Positions 39,972 through 50,837 of a DNA stretch of 64,000 bases are shown piece by piece. How positions within the stretch are numbered: position 1 is the first letter of the stretch; each line of letters begins with the position of its first letter. A program made the position numbers and the translations under genes. The DNA is from Syncephalastrum monosporum B8922. Taxonomy: Eukaryota; Mucoromycota; Mucoromycetes; Mucorales; Syncephalastraceae. The stretch covers positions 124,001 through 188,000 of the forward strand of contig JNEN01001244.1 of assembly GCA_000697355.1 (NCBI GenBank). The letters run 5' to 3'. The notes beneath the pieces are model-generated. The model did not search any database. It had not been told where the DNA came from and worked only from the letters and a program-made list of their open reading frames with translations.

Positions 39972-41652
39972 ATGGCTCGTCGTGTTGTGGTAACCGGCCT
40001 GGGACTGGTCACGCCTGTCGGTGTGGGCGTCCAAAGTGCGTGGACCAACCTCCTCAAAGGCCAATGCGGCATTGTCTCGGTGCGCGATCGTGAAGGTTTC
40101 GACGCACTCCCTGTCAACATTGCAGCCGTCGTACCCCAAGGACTGAAGCAAGACGGCAAGTTCACTGCCAAGGAATGGCTCGATCGCGGGGTAGGCAGGA
40201 TCGTGTTGGTTGTCTGTCCATGTCTCACTAGCATGCTTTAGGACGAACGAGTCATGGGCACTTTTACTCAGTATGCAATTGCAGCAGCACGGCAAGCTCT
40301 GGCCGATGCCGACTGGCAGCCCGCGTCTGACGAAGCCAAAGAACGCACGGTAAGTAAGCAAGCAGTACATAGGAACGCGAAAGGCTATATCTCATGGGAT
40401 GGTAGGGCGTCTGCATTGGCTCTGGTATGGGCAGTTTTGATGATCTCGTGTCGACCTCGGTCTCGTACGCGAACGCTGTAAGTCGTGTTGTGTGTGCATC
40501 ATCTAAATTGGGCTCGCTGATGGTAATGCCGAATCCTATCATGGATGTGTCTAGGGATACCGCAAAGTGTCACCTATGTTTGTCCCACGTATCCTAATCA
40601 ACATGGCAGCCGGCCACCTGACGATGAAATATGGCTTCAGGGGATATTCCCCACCATCAGAGAAAGAAGCACCCATAACAGTAACACACACATTGACACA
40701 CGCACCCAAATAGGGTCCGAACCACGCTGCCTCTACCGCATGCACCACCGGTGCCCACTCGATCGGCGACGCGTCTCGCTTTATCCAGTACGGCGACGCA
40801 GATGTCATGGTCGCAGGTGGCACCGAGGCTTGCATCCATCCGCTGGCCATGGCCGGCTTTGCAAAGTAAGTCTGCCGTGCGAAAATAGAGTCGCCTATTC
40901 TAGCGCTTAGAGACTGAAACTCTCCCCTCCCCCCCCCACACCAAATCACCCAGGGCCAAGTCACTCGCTGCGCAATACAATGACAGCCCAAGCGAGGCGT
41001 CGCGTCCCTTTGATGCGGACCGGAGCGGATTTGTGATGGGCGAAGGCGCGGGCATGGTGGTGCTCGAAGAGCTCGAGCATGCCAAGGCACGCGGCGCACG
41101 GATCTACGCGGAAGTGAAAGGCTATGGTTTGTCGGGCGATGCGCACCACATGACCGCCCCTCCCGAGGACGGCGCGGGCGCGGTCCGGTCGATGCAGCGC
41201 GCGCTCCGGGCGGCGGGCATCGCAGCGTCTGAGGTCGGGTATGTCAATGCGCACGCCACGAGCACAGCGGTGGGCGACGCGGCCGAGAACCGCGCGATCA
41301 AGACCGTATTTGGCGACCAGGTCATTGTGTCCTCGACCAAGGGCGCAACAGGCCACTTGCTGGGTGCGGCTGGCTCGGTCGAGGCTATCTTTACCCTCCT
41401 TGCCCTGCACAATGTAAGTGACTCCCGTTCCCTCCTCTGAGTCTAGGAAACGCATCCCGTAATTCTTTCTATAATTTTTCTTTACTCTAGGGCGTGCTTC
41501 CCCCGACTCTGAATCTCCACAAACCCGAGGGCGAGTTTAATCTCAACTATGTGCCTCTGGAAGCCCAGGAACATAAGGATATACGCGTAGCGGTCACAAA
41601 TAGTTTTGGTTTTGGCGGCACAAACGCATCGCTTTGCTTCTCCAAAGTCTAA
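39972..41652 (+). CDS. CEM1: 3-oxoacyl-[acyl-carrier-protein] synthase, mitochondrial type
   Basis: This type II condensing enzyme elongates acyl-ACP in mitochondrial fatty acid (lipoate-precursor) synthesis. Exons: 39972-40190, 40242-40349, 40406-40477, 40555 to 40641 or 40680, 40714-40865, 40954-41413, 41491-41652. It has the catalytic Cys in [15 protein letters not shown], His in [12 protein letters not shown] and His in [15 protein letters not shown]. It ends [14 protein letters not shown]. The conserved GFRGPNH block needs exon 4 to end at 40641, but GGATAT follows instead of GT. The nearest donor (40681) would give a 33-nt intron and insert 13 residues there (419 versus 432 aa). The protein starts directly with [11 protein letters not shown], so no clear presequence is seen; mitochondrial location is inferred from family. 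Confidence 0.92.
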
Positions 41653-41685
41653 ACATTGTATTTTCTCTTTTTGCTTTTCTCTGGA

Positions 41686-43151
41686 TTATCGAAGCGGGCT
41701 ATATTTCAAGGGCTTAAGGATGTAGGACGACATGCTATCGACGAGACGCACTAAAAAAGAAGAGGTGTATGTGTGTGTGAGAGAGAGATGTCCATGGGCC
41801 ACACTTTGAGATCCGAACCCGCGCTCTCTCTCCTGATCCTTCCTTTGCCTTCACGTGATCTCCCTCTTTCTTACCTGTCTTGTAAACCGTGTCGGCCCAA
41901 CCATCAACGTTCCATGCATCCTCGCGGGTCGTCTTGCGTGTCTGCAAGTCACTATAAAGAAAAACAGAACAAAACAAGAGGGATATGTGAGTAAAGAAAG
42001 ACAAAAAGAAAAAGCGAAGCCTATGGCTTCCACGCAAGATCCTTTCTCTCTTTCTCTGTATACTTACGGGTAGGTCCACATGTGGTGGACGCAGTGAAGC
42101 TCACCAAGCTGGGCAAACCAGGCGCCCACCGGCTCACAGAACTGCTTTCGGCACTCGAGGCCTTTACGCCTACATTTACAAAAGGGCCATGGATCAATCA
42201 TCTCGGAACACCTCGGGGCGCTTTTTCAAACTCACCAATGCATCTCCCACTCGAGCAGATGGCCAGGCTAAACGAAAAAATACACGAAAAAAAAAAAAAA
42301 AGAAAAGTGAATCATGAAAGCCCCGCGCAAAAGACAGCCGACCCGCGTGCATCTTACCTTGAGATTGTATTTACGCAGCTCGTAAATGCCATCTGTCACC
42401 ATGGGAGGCGAAGTCTGCCAGAAGGAAAACTCGAGCATGATGTTGTTCTCACGCGCTTCGACAAGCGGGCGGAGTTCTTTAAGGAACTGGTTGTAGACCT
42501 AAATAATGCTGATGGATGAGAACGGGGTGTGGGGTAGTGTGCAAGTACGTACAGGGTCGCTCTCGAGGCGAGCCGTGGTATGGCTGTAGCCAGGGTATCC
42601 CTTGTATTCCCAAATATGTACTAGAAAGAGGGGTCAGCGTCCACCCCAAGCCATCCCAAGAAAGACTTCTGTTTACCAAAGGTATCGAGTTCGCCGACGA
42701 CGACTTCCCAACTTCCGCATAAATGCAGTTCATTGTCTGGGTTATTGGCAATCTCGGGCAGGTATTTGGACACCAAGGCCTTGTACTCGTCCACCTTGTC
42801 TGCCTTGACCTTGTGCTCTACAATGCCCCGTCAGTACGTGATGACGCGTGCCACCTCGCTTTGTAATGTTCCCTCCGACTTACTCTGCAGTTCATGCACG
42901 TACTTGCCGCGGGCGAGTTTCTTGGAGTGAGTTTGAGACTCCTCCTCCTTGATCTTCTTGGACCCGTACAAGAGCGATTCGACAATCTCGGAGGCGACCT
43001 TCTTGACTTGGTCATCTTCCTTGCGGGTCATGGCCGACTGGTGGAAGCGCATGACCGACGGACCCACCGCATGGCGCAAGGCCGCAGGCTGGGCACACGC
43101 CAGGCGGGTGGCGGTGGGGCGTAGTAGACGGGACGTGGTTGTAAAAAGCAT
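41686..43151 (-). CDS. NIPSNAP family mitochondrial protein
   Basis: NIPSNAP proteins are mitochondrial ferredoxin-like-fold proteins linked to mitophagy signalling in animals; the fungal role is unclear. Eight exons (43151-42884, 42817-42677, 42620-42553, 42498-42358, 42267-42236, 42169-42068, 41951-41875, 41750-41686) give 297 residues. An Arg-rich mitochondrial presequence (MLFTTTSRLLRPTATRLA) is followed by ESLLYGSKKIKEEESQTHSK, YVHELQKHKVKADKVDEY, VHIWEYKGYPGY, MLEFSFWQTSPP, YELRKYNLKPG and LLEWE. Then come GAWFAQLGELHCVHHMWTYP and TREDAWNVDGWADTVY, and the end is LVDSMSSYILKPLKYSPLR, matching the human terminus pattern. It converges on CEM1 with 33 bp between stops. Confidence 0.92.
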
Positions 43152-43223
43152 GGGAAAAAAAAGGGGGAAGAAGTGAAAGAAGAAAAGCAAGTTTCCCTGC
43201 GTGTGTGTCTCGTTTTTGTCGGC

Positions 43224-43231
43224 ATATATAG
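43224..43231 (-). promoter_or_regulatory. TATA box of the NIPSNAP gene
   Basis: On the minus strand CTATATAT lies about 75 bp upstream of the ATG at 43151, in suitable position for a fungal core promoter. Confidence 0.45.
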
Positions 43232-43420
43232 GGACAACTTTTTTGCATTCAGTTTCTCTCACACACACATCATCCGCGAACCCCGTGTGTATCGACGTAA
43301 TGCCAATGCTCGTTTTGGTAATTTCCGCAAACCTTGCGTAGATCGGCGCGAATAGGCTAATGATCCCACAAGGGCGGCATGGATGACATGCAACAATAAC
43401 AGCTTTTATTTCTTTTACTT

Positions 43421-44170
43421 TTAGACGCTATGGTATTCGTGGATGGAGAAGCGAGCGCGGAGGCCCTTTTTGTTGATAAAGAGGTACTGCTTGAGGTCGT
43501 TTTTGAGGACGATCTCCTTGGCGGGCGTCTTGCGACCGTTGTCGTCCTCACGCTCAGGCTGGGTGACCTTCAGATTGGTTTGGTAGAGGTAGGGCGCCAA
43601 GAACGGGATGGGTTGGCCGGTGACGAGAATGAGCTACGGAAACAGGATGAACAATCAGCACAGCATAGATAAACAGCAGTGTTCTTTTTACATGGACGTA
43701 TTCAAAGTTGGGCTTGTGAGGATATGCGATGGGAGGCGAGACCATCACTTGCTGGATCTTGTTCAGATCAATCTGTGTATCAAGCTCGACTCGGTTGACG
43801 GCCTTTGCTTTCTTGTTGTCAAAGTTGGGTACAATGCCGCAGTTGATGATCTCATTGATAAAATAACAAGGGGCTTCTTAGATACGATTCGTTTAATACA
43901 GTGTATAGAGCTATACCTTGAGGGGAAGCACACTAGAGCCCACGTCACGTACGCGTTTCTAAAGTTCATGACTAAGTGGTGGGTGACACACACAAATACA
44001 GGTAGCCCTATCATGATAGGTGTATTGAAATAAAACTTTACCACTTCCTTGTCGACCTGTTGCTGGATCCATTCTTTAGCGACGTGGTCGATCTGAGCAT
44101 CCTGTGCGGGATCGGAGACCACCTCGTCTGCAGCGGGCGTCTGAATGGGTTGATCCTCCGTTTGTGCCAT
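43421..44170 (-). CDS. Unrecognised 166-residue protein
   Basis: Three exons (44170-44042, 43850-43692, 43633-43421) join in frame with GT-AG introns. The N-terminus is acidic and polar (MAQTEDQPIQTPAADEV, then DHVAKEWIQQQVDKEV). The middle has INCGIVPNFDNKKAKAVNRV and IQQVMVSPPIAYPHKPNFEY. The C-terminus reads ILVTGQPIPFLAPYLYQT, KTPAKEIVLKNDLKQYLF and ends ARFSIHEYHSV. There is no signal peptide or transmembrane segment. Consistent splice sites and codon use indicate a real gene, but I recognise no family. The first intron is relatively long (191 nt). Confidence 0.65.
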
Positions 44171-44692
44171 GACCAAATGTGTGAAAGCAAGATTTTCTCT
44201 TTATTTGCTACTCAACTCACCCGCAAAGAATTAAAAAAATTAGACAACAAACTCAACCGCTCCAGCTGGACCAGATCACTGTCAAATTGTCTGTACATAC
44301 ACAGTATGTACTGTATCCTGTTATCAATACTTGAATCAGCAGCTTGCACACGCTCATCAGGAGGACAATTACCCATTCGACAGAGCCAGTATATCAGCTT
44401 ATAAGCGGAAAAAGAACCTGACCGGTTACTGTCCCTGCTACTAAAACGAAAATAGCATCGATTCTAAGTGCGATATTGGCAACTCGTTTGATTCATGTTA
44501 GTTTAGAAGCTTTTAACATATCATAAGAGAAAGCTTATTTTGCTGCTGATGACAATAGCATAGCAACAGCGGTAGGCCACTGTCTGATTCGTTTAAAGGC
44601 GACTTTTGATGAAATCGACAGACATCATCGTAGTGAAGGGACATGACCTTCTTATGTATCATATGTGAGGGTGATTAGATACGTACGGTATA
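44171..44692. other. Intergenic region
   Basis: This AT-rich spacer lies between the unrecognised gene's promoter and the left inverted-repeat element. No gene seen. Confidence 0.5.
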
Positions 44693-46248
44693 AAAGGCAG
44701 CTAAATGCATCCAGGTCTTCATAGGATGGGGTCAGACGGTGTCGTCATGACAAAATACAATAAGAGTTGCTATGCAGTGTTTGTCTGTTTGATTGATTGA
44801 TTTCAGCTGGTGTGCCTGCCTCGCTAATATTCAGATGTCTGCACTTTACGTTCCTGCGCTCTTTCGGATCATCCTTGGATCTGTGCCCTCTGAGGGGTTG
44901 TAATCAATGTCCTTTCCAAGGTTTCGATCATGTATATCATGTGTTACCAGGTCAACGTTCTGCTAATTGCTGTCGTCCCTTTCTTTTCTTCTGTTAGGCG
45001 CCATTGCCGCCATGGTAAAGCACATTTTTACCAACTATAGCAGAAGTTTCTTGGTATCACCATCACTACAGTATCACTAGTATTCCACCCCCTATGCCAG
45101 GTGATATTGTTCACTCCCGCACCCCGGCAGGCATACGTTTTGAATGAATAACTCCTGGTCGTCGTGTTTACTCGCTTCGTTCATTTTATACACTTCACAC
45201 AGGAAAATCGGCTGACGAAATTATTGCTTGCTTGACTGGTCCAAGACCTTGAACGTCATAAGAGTGCGTCTTCTTCGTTTTCGAGTGCAGAAGAAGAAAA
45301 GATGCACAAGAAAAATTCATGATAAATTTATGCAGAAAGTTAGCCCCGATTGGAGCCCCTCCCCTCACTCTTCCGGGATCGAAACTGACGCCCTAGCCGG
45401 CTAGTTAGCAAAACACGGTTAATTTTATAGTAATTATAGCCCATTTCGGCAGTATCCTTCTTATTACAAAAAGTCCTCTAAACTATTATAGACCCGTTTA
45501 CACCACTTTAGACCCATTTAGATCACTTGCTCTGCTCCATCGATTTCTTTTCATCAACAAATAAAGTGTCATTCATTCATGAGCTGACTACTTTACCTTA
45601 TAGCACCGTATCAGCGCGAACAACCACCACGTCGACGTGATTCCCACGCACTTCACCCAGCTTAATGGCACAATGCTGTGACCTGATCACCACCCTTATA
45701 ACAACGACACGCTTATTTTATTCAAATATGTTGCCATCCTCCAATGCACTTTTACAATGATCAGCTGCCATCATACACACTGTATACTATATATTATATA
45801 TTGTACTGTATACCGCGTGAGGCTGGCGCTCAAACTACAGAGTTTTCACAAACGGGCTTAAAAGGAATGGATTTACGACCAACTGTGCCTATGTCTGCGT
45901 TCCATATAAATTTGAAACGCAGTATGGCATGGTCAAAGAAAAAACCTCCTGCAGTGGCCAACGCTACTTCTTGTCGTCAGTAATAGAGTGTTATTTTCTT
46001 AAGTCTGGGACGTAAGAAGACTGTTCAACTAAACGTGACCAATGCGCTATGCTCTCATTTGCTTTTTTCTCCACAGCCTGCTGTCGTTTCTTGTTCGTCT
46101 TCGTTGCGATGGGGTGTAATATCGTCACAAAAAAAGCAACAAGTCTTCTATAATTGTGACGTCAAGGTGGCTGCACTGTTAAATAGACAGTTGTCTCCAG
46201 CATTTAGTTGCGGCGTACACAGGAAGAGCAGCAGCAGAGCAGATGAAA
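44693..46248 (+). mobile_element. Left copy of a ~1.5-kb inverted repeat (degenerate transposable element)
   Basis: This segment matches 58395-59850 in inverse orientation, by eye well over 90% identical for most of its length. It carries about 110 extra bases (about 44836-44945) that the other copy lacks. It has no long open frame. Stop-interrupted frames near the right end include a stretch resembling an IS630/Tc1-mariner-type transposase. I see no clear terminal inverted repeats or target-site duplication at the estimated edges, so element type and exact boundaries are uncertain. Confidence 0.8.
45840..45983 (+). pseudogene. Transposase remnant (IS630/Tc1-like DDE), left copy
   Basis: The frame ending at 45983 contains FHINLKRSMAWSKKKPPAV, which resembles the segment just after the second catalytic Asp-Glu of IS630/Tc1-like transposases (pattern DEsgFhinlrRs.gwskkG.pa.v). 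The expected DE residues and the rest of the domain are lost to frameshifts and stops. The same remnant occurs in the right copy. Assignment is by motif resemblance only. Confidence 0.5.
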
Positions 46249-47713
46249 TTTTAGGATGGAGAACGTAACGCCATGTATATATATACATAGAGGCAGTCTT
46301 GTGTTGCTTTACATTTTATCGCCTATGATACATGCGGCGCTGCTCATCACACACTGCCTCAGCACATACACAGAAAAAATAATGAACAGACTATTTTTTT
46401 ACGACACACTGTTTCTTCTTTCGGATAGTAGCCATCCGGCTGTAGCAGCTTTTTGACATATTTTACTTTCCTGTCTCGCTTGGTGTAGCTCCATCTTTGC
46501 CGCTCTGCTTCGAACCTTCTCATGTTTAAATGACCAATAACGTGTTTGGTGCTTCCAGGAAGAACCAGGTAGGAACACCAGTATCTGCTAATTGCAAAAA
46601 CGGGGATATGAGGGAAGTAGCACTGGTCAAACTTTGCGACACATGGAGGAGTGATTCGGTAATCAAATGGCGACCGCGGTGCTCCAGGGTATAAGACATA
46701 AGGATGTAATCGCACCCGGAACAACTTGTGAAGCTCACGATGACCAAAGCGACATGGCCGCGAAGCTTGCTCATACAGTTTACTTACAACTTCGCATGAA
46801 TTAAGGACAAGGCATATGGTATAGAGACGTAGTATCAGATATCAGTGATCAGCTTGTAACCTTAATCCGGGTGGCGGGCAGAATACGTCAAAATAGCCTA
46901 TTGATAAGGATGCGTTGAGATCACAGTCGGTCTCAATACCCGTCCGTATAGGCGTTTATTGATATGGAAAAAGTCCTATCTCTGCATATGCTCATGACCG
47001 CTTCTATACGATCCATACGACTTGTTTAACACTAGGAGAATAACTGAAACAAAGAGGCATAATCACTGTATCAATGGTCTTCAAAAAGTCCGAACATAAA
47101 CGATGCAATTCCTTATCGCCCACGTTATCAGCAAGGCAGCCGTATCGTCCCAGTCCACCCTTAATTTGCTTATCATGGATGTGTACGCTCAGACACCGCA
47201 ATCAATTTCCCTTTTGTGGATAACAAACAAATCTATTAGCTCATCTTACGCCATAGACAGCACGAAAGAAGATACACTCTGTACCACTTTGAAAAGAGGG
47301 TTCCGATATGCGCTTACACATTCAACATACATCTCAGAGGGAGGTAGGAAAGAATATCGCTTTAATGCTCATTGATGTGATGCATTCAGTGGACATGCTC
47401 TTGTGTTCACGGTTGGAAAACCCGATAGCTAGCTCACTCGATGAGAAGAAAAATAGGACACGTAGCATGTGAGCTCTGTTCAAAGTGGACCGATTGAATT
47501 TCGAGCAAGAATAGCGAGCTGGAGCGCAGGAGTGTCCATGTTACGGATCAGTATGCATCTGTGCGACGGCGTGAGGTGACACAATAGCGAGGATCTCGAT
47601 CCGATTCGACTCATCGACTCACAAATGTAAATTCTTTTCTTCTTCTTTTCTTCCATTCTCTTTTGTCTTAATTCCGGCAACAGAATCCAATTGAAGCCAC
47701 GTGTCAACATAGA
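46249..47713. other. Intergenic region
   Basis: No supported gene. Short open frames occur on both strands (for example 46526-46774 minus) without recognisable domains. The right end holds the promoter of the molybdate transporter. Confidence 0.5.
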
Positions 47714-49526
47714 ATGCCGTTGCCGAATTTTGCCTCAACTGGTCGTGCTTCGCTCCAAAGACTTGCCAGCAATTTCAATTTGCATGAGGTACGTAATTTA
47801 ATTAGACATATCCCACACACATTGATGGGCCATTCTTTTTATTTTTTCTACATTCTGTTTATAGCTTTCCGGTAGTCTGGGTGACCTAGGCACGCTTTTG
47901 CCCATCATGATTTCGCTCGCCGTGGCGGGCCAGATCAACCTGACGAGCACCCTCTGGTTCGGTGGTCTCTGGAACATCATCTCCGGTTTTATTTTTCAAG
48001 TTCCCATGTGTGTACAGCCGATGAAAGGTATTTCTCGAAGAAGAATGCACGTCCTGTATACGCGTGAGCAAGGCTAGCTGACATTCCGCGGATGTGTTTG
48101 TGTGACAGCCATCGCAGCCACTGTCCTGGCAAGTAACATGAATATTGCCGAAAATATGTCGGCCGGTCTCGGTAAGCAACGCCAGTTGTCCCTAGAGCGA
48201 TGACTCATCCATGACTTGTATATGATCCCAGGTGTGGCCGCATTCATCTTCTTTTTGGGTGCGACGCGCACCATCCATCTTGTTGGCTCGTACACCCCTG
48301 TGCCTGTGGTGCGTGGTACGTAAATGGATTGCATAAAAAAAGACCAAAGGAGGCGCGTCACATGTTTCCCACGGCTCATGCGACTTTTGTATATATATAG
48401 GCATTCAGCTCGGTACGGGCATTTCTCTGATCAAAAAGGGTGCCGACCTCGTCAAGCCACTGCAATGGAAGATTACCAGTGAGAACTGGGCGGATAACTA
48501 TACGTGGGTGATGCTCGCATTTATCTTTGTGATTGTCTGTTATCGCACTCGCGTGCCGAGTGCGCTGATCTTGTTCCTGATTGGTCTCGTCTTTGCGCTT
48601 GTGCGTATGTTTGCCACGAGCGAGGGCGCGGCCTATCCCCGGCCGGTGGCAGGCGGGCATTATCCGGACACGGTCATACGCCCGACTCCTGAAGAGTTTA
48701 GAACAGGCTTCGTCGATGCTGGCTTGGGCCAGGTGCCCCTCACTGCCCTCAACTCGGTGATTGCCTTGAGCGCGCTTATTGACGACCTGTTTCCGGACCA
48801 CCACGCGGACACGTCCGTCATCTCAATGAGTATCGGCGCAATGAACCTGGTCGGGTGTTGGTTTGGCTCTATGCCTTTTTGGTAAGGTTGAATAACAGCA
48901 AAGAGAGAAGTGAGAGAGAGACTCACACGCCGCGCATTTGTGCTTATAGCCACGGCTCAGGCGGTTTGGCAGGACAGTACCGATTTGGCGCGCGTTCCGA
49001 GGTATCCATCATCATCCTCGGTCTTTGCAAGCTCCTCCTCGGCATCATCTTTGGCAGCTCGCTGGTCGGCTTACTCCAACTCTTTCCCAAGTCGATCTTG
49101 GGCGTCATGCTGTTTATTTCGGCCATTGAGCTTGCGTCTAATATCCAGAAACTGGATGCCAACGTGAGCGATCCAGCGGAGCGCCGCGAAAACTGGGTGA
49201 TCATGCTAGTCACGATGGGCGCGCTCACGACGTTTTCCAACGACGGTATCGGGTTTTTGGCGGGCATGGCTGCTGCTGTTCTGCTCTCAATGCAACGCCT
49301 CGGTCTCCGCACATGGAGCACCCGATTCATCGAGGGCGTGATGGCACTGCCTCGCCACTGGCGCGACCAAAACGCGTTCCGTATCTCAGCGACGGATGTC
49401 AAGCAGCCGACCTATCCGCATCGCGACGAAGAGGATGGCGCGTCCTCGTCGGGGCGCAACACCGGTTTGGAGGAAACCTTCCAGCCGCATGCAAATGATA
49501 TTCCTAAACCAGTTACTTCTTCCTAA
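47714..49526 (+). CDS. Molybdate transporter, MOT1 / SULTR5-like
   Basis: This multi-span membrane protein belongs to the sulfate-transporter-like molybdate importer family, supplying Mo for molybdenum cofactor enzymes. Exons 47714-47788, 47865-48027, 48109-48171, 48232-48315, 48401-48881 and 48950-49526 give 480 residues. Family motifs are LSGSLGDLGTLLPIMISLA, FQVPMCVQPMKAIAATVLAS, and GAMNLVGCWFGSMP joined to CHGSGGLAGQYRFGARS. Hydrophobic spans include VMLAFIFVIVCYRT, ALILFLIGLVFALVR, LLLGIIFGSSLVGLL and SILGVMLFISAIELA. The C-terminal ~60 residues are hydrophilic and probably cytosolic. The first exon is a short hydrophilic leader (MPLPNFASTGRASLQRLA). Molybdate specificity is from family; no Moco genes lie nearby. 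Confidence 0.92.
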
Positions 49527-50624
49527 TATTTCCTCCCTCTATCTCTCTTTCTTCCTTTAGTTCCCATATATCCGTTTCAGTAGTAAACTGCTTTTCCCCC
49601 CAGTAGGGCGCATTTCACTCCTTCACATCACTTCACTGACTCTATCTATTCAAAAAATATTGAAGACTTTACTCCAAGTAGTAGACGTGCCTTTTCTGAC
49701 ATCGCTCTCTACATATACCATTATACACGTCGTCCGGAGAAGGACGTACAGATTGCGTGTATGTACATACTGTATACCGTAAGTACTATGCATGCACGTA
49801 AAGGAAAGCCTTGCAGCATGATTTTCAATTATTGCTCCAATGGACAACTGTGTACGAAGGCCCCGGCTGGTCTTCGACTCGGGAAGGAGTAATGCGAAGA
49901 ACAAGTGCAGGTTGTGATCATTATAGCCGCAAGCGAAGTGGCTCAGCCACCAAAAACTGCAGTTTGGAGGGTTACGAATGACCAGGACAAAGCGATCGTG
50001 AAGTTGGCTGTCTTGTGTCATACACCGATGGTCGATACGAATTTTTTATATGTTCCAGCATGATATGAAACCATAAAGCCTGGCCTATGCACTGCTCTAC
50101 CAAAGGCATCCCAAACGATGACTCGACTGTAGTTAATCTTTATACGATATATTTTAACAGAAACAACACAGACGACACGAGTTTCCCTCAAGTCCCTCTG
50201 CCACCTGTGGCTCGTCCATGCACCGATGTGCTCGACAGTAAGTTGTCGCGTTGAAAATACGATACATTGGACATGTTTAACAGTGTTCCAACGTATACGT
50301 AGCTTGTTGTATTGCGTTTTCTTCTCCTCCTGTCTTCTCCGTTTGCGTCTCTCTTCCTTTCTTCCGCTGGCTCGTCTCCTCCCAGAGGTCTTTTTTTTTT
50401 TGCTTTTTCCCTCTGTCCGTAAGTGAAATGAGCTACAGGGGAAACTGAACATGTCAGCGTATGCTCATTTGATGTCAGGTTCGTCCCTTTCCCTTCCTTT
50501 CTGTTCCTCTTGTCCTTCCTCCTTTGTCCTTATCCTCCTCCGCCCTTGCCTACGGCAGAAGCCGGTAGTTTTTTGAACGTACAAGTACAGGTATATGTCT
50601 AGATGTCTCACAGCCCCGCTCATC
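49527..50624. other. Intergenic region
   Basis: The 3' UTR of the molybdate transporter lies at its left; the rest is AT-rich with CT-rich runs (50325-50415, 50480-50550). No gene is supported. Confidence 0.5.
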
Positions 50625-50835
50625 ATGATAAGTGATTCACACTGGATAAAATATCCTGAGATATGGGTCTAACAAAAGGGCTTAGACGGTGCCACAAGCA
50701 CTTGGTTAGAATGAGGTGGCGGCCTGCCGCCTTGTGCGCGCAATAACGAACCCAGCTCTGCCGTAGATATGTAGAAAGTGCACTTCAATCGAACGACCAA
50801 CTGGCTTCAGAATGGATCTCGATAGGCTAGTCTAT
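50625..50835 (+). repeat. Dispersed ~210-bp repeat, copy 2
   Basis: This matches 12697-12907 in the same orientation. It contains the inverted repeat GTCTAA..TTAGAC around 50669-50689, able to form a short hairpin. Its right end lies directly beside the COG6 stop codon (50838), so it occupies the COG6 3' UTR. No coding potential is seen. Confidence 0.7.
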
Positions 50836-50837
50836 AT

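Noticed and set aside
46359..46774. Minus-strand open frames as a possible second transposase
   Set aside because: No conserved motif, several overlapping frames of equal length, and no match to the inverted repeat.
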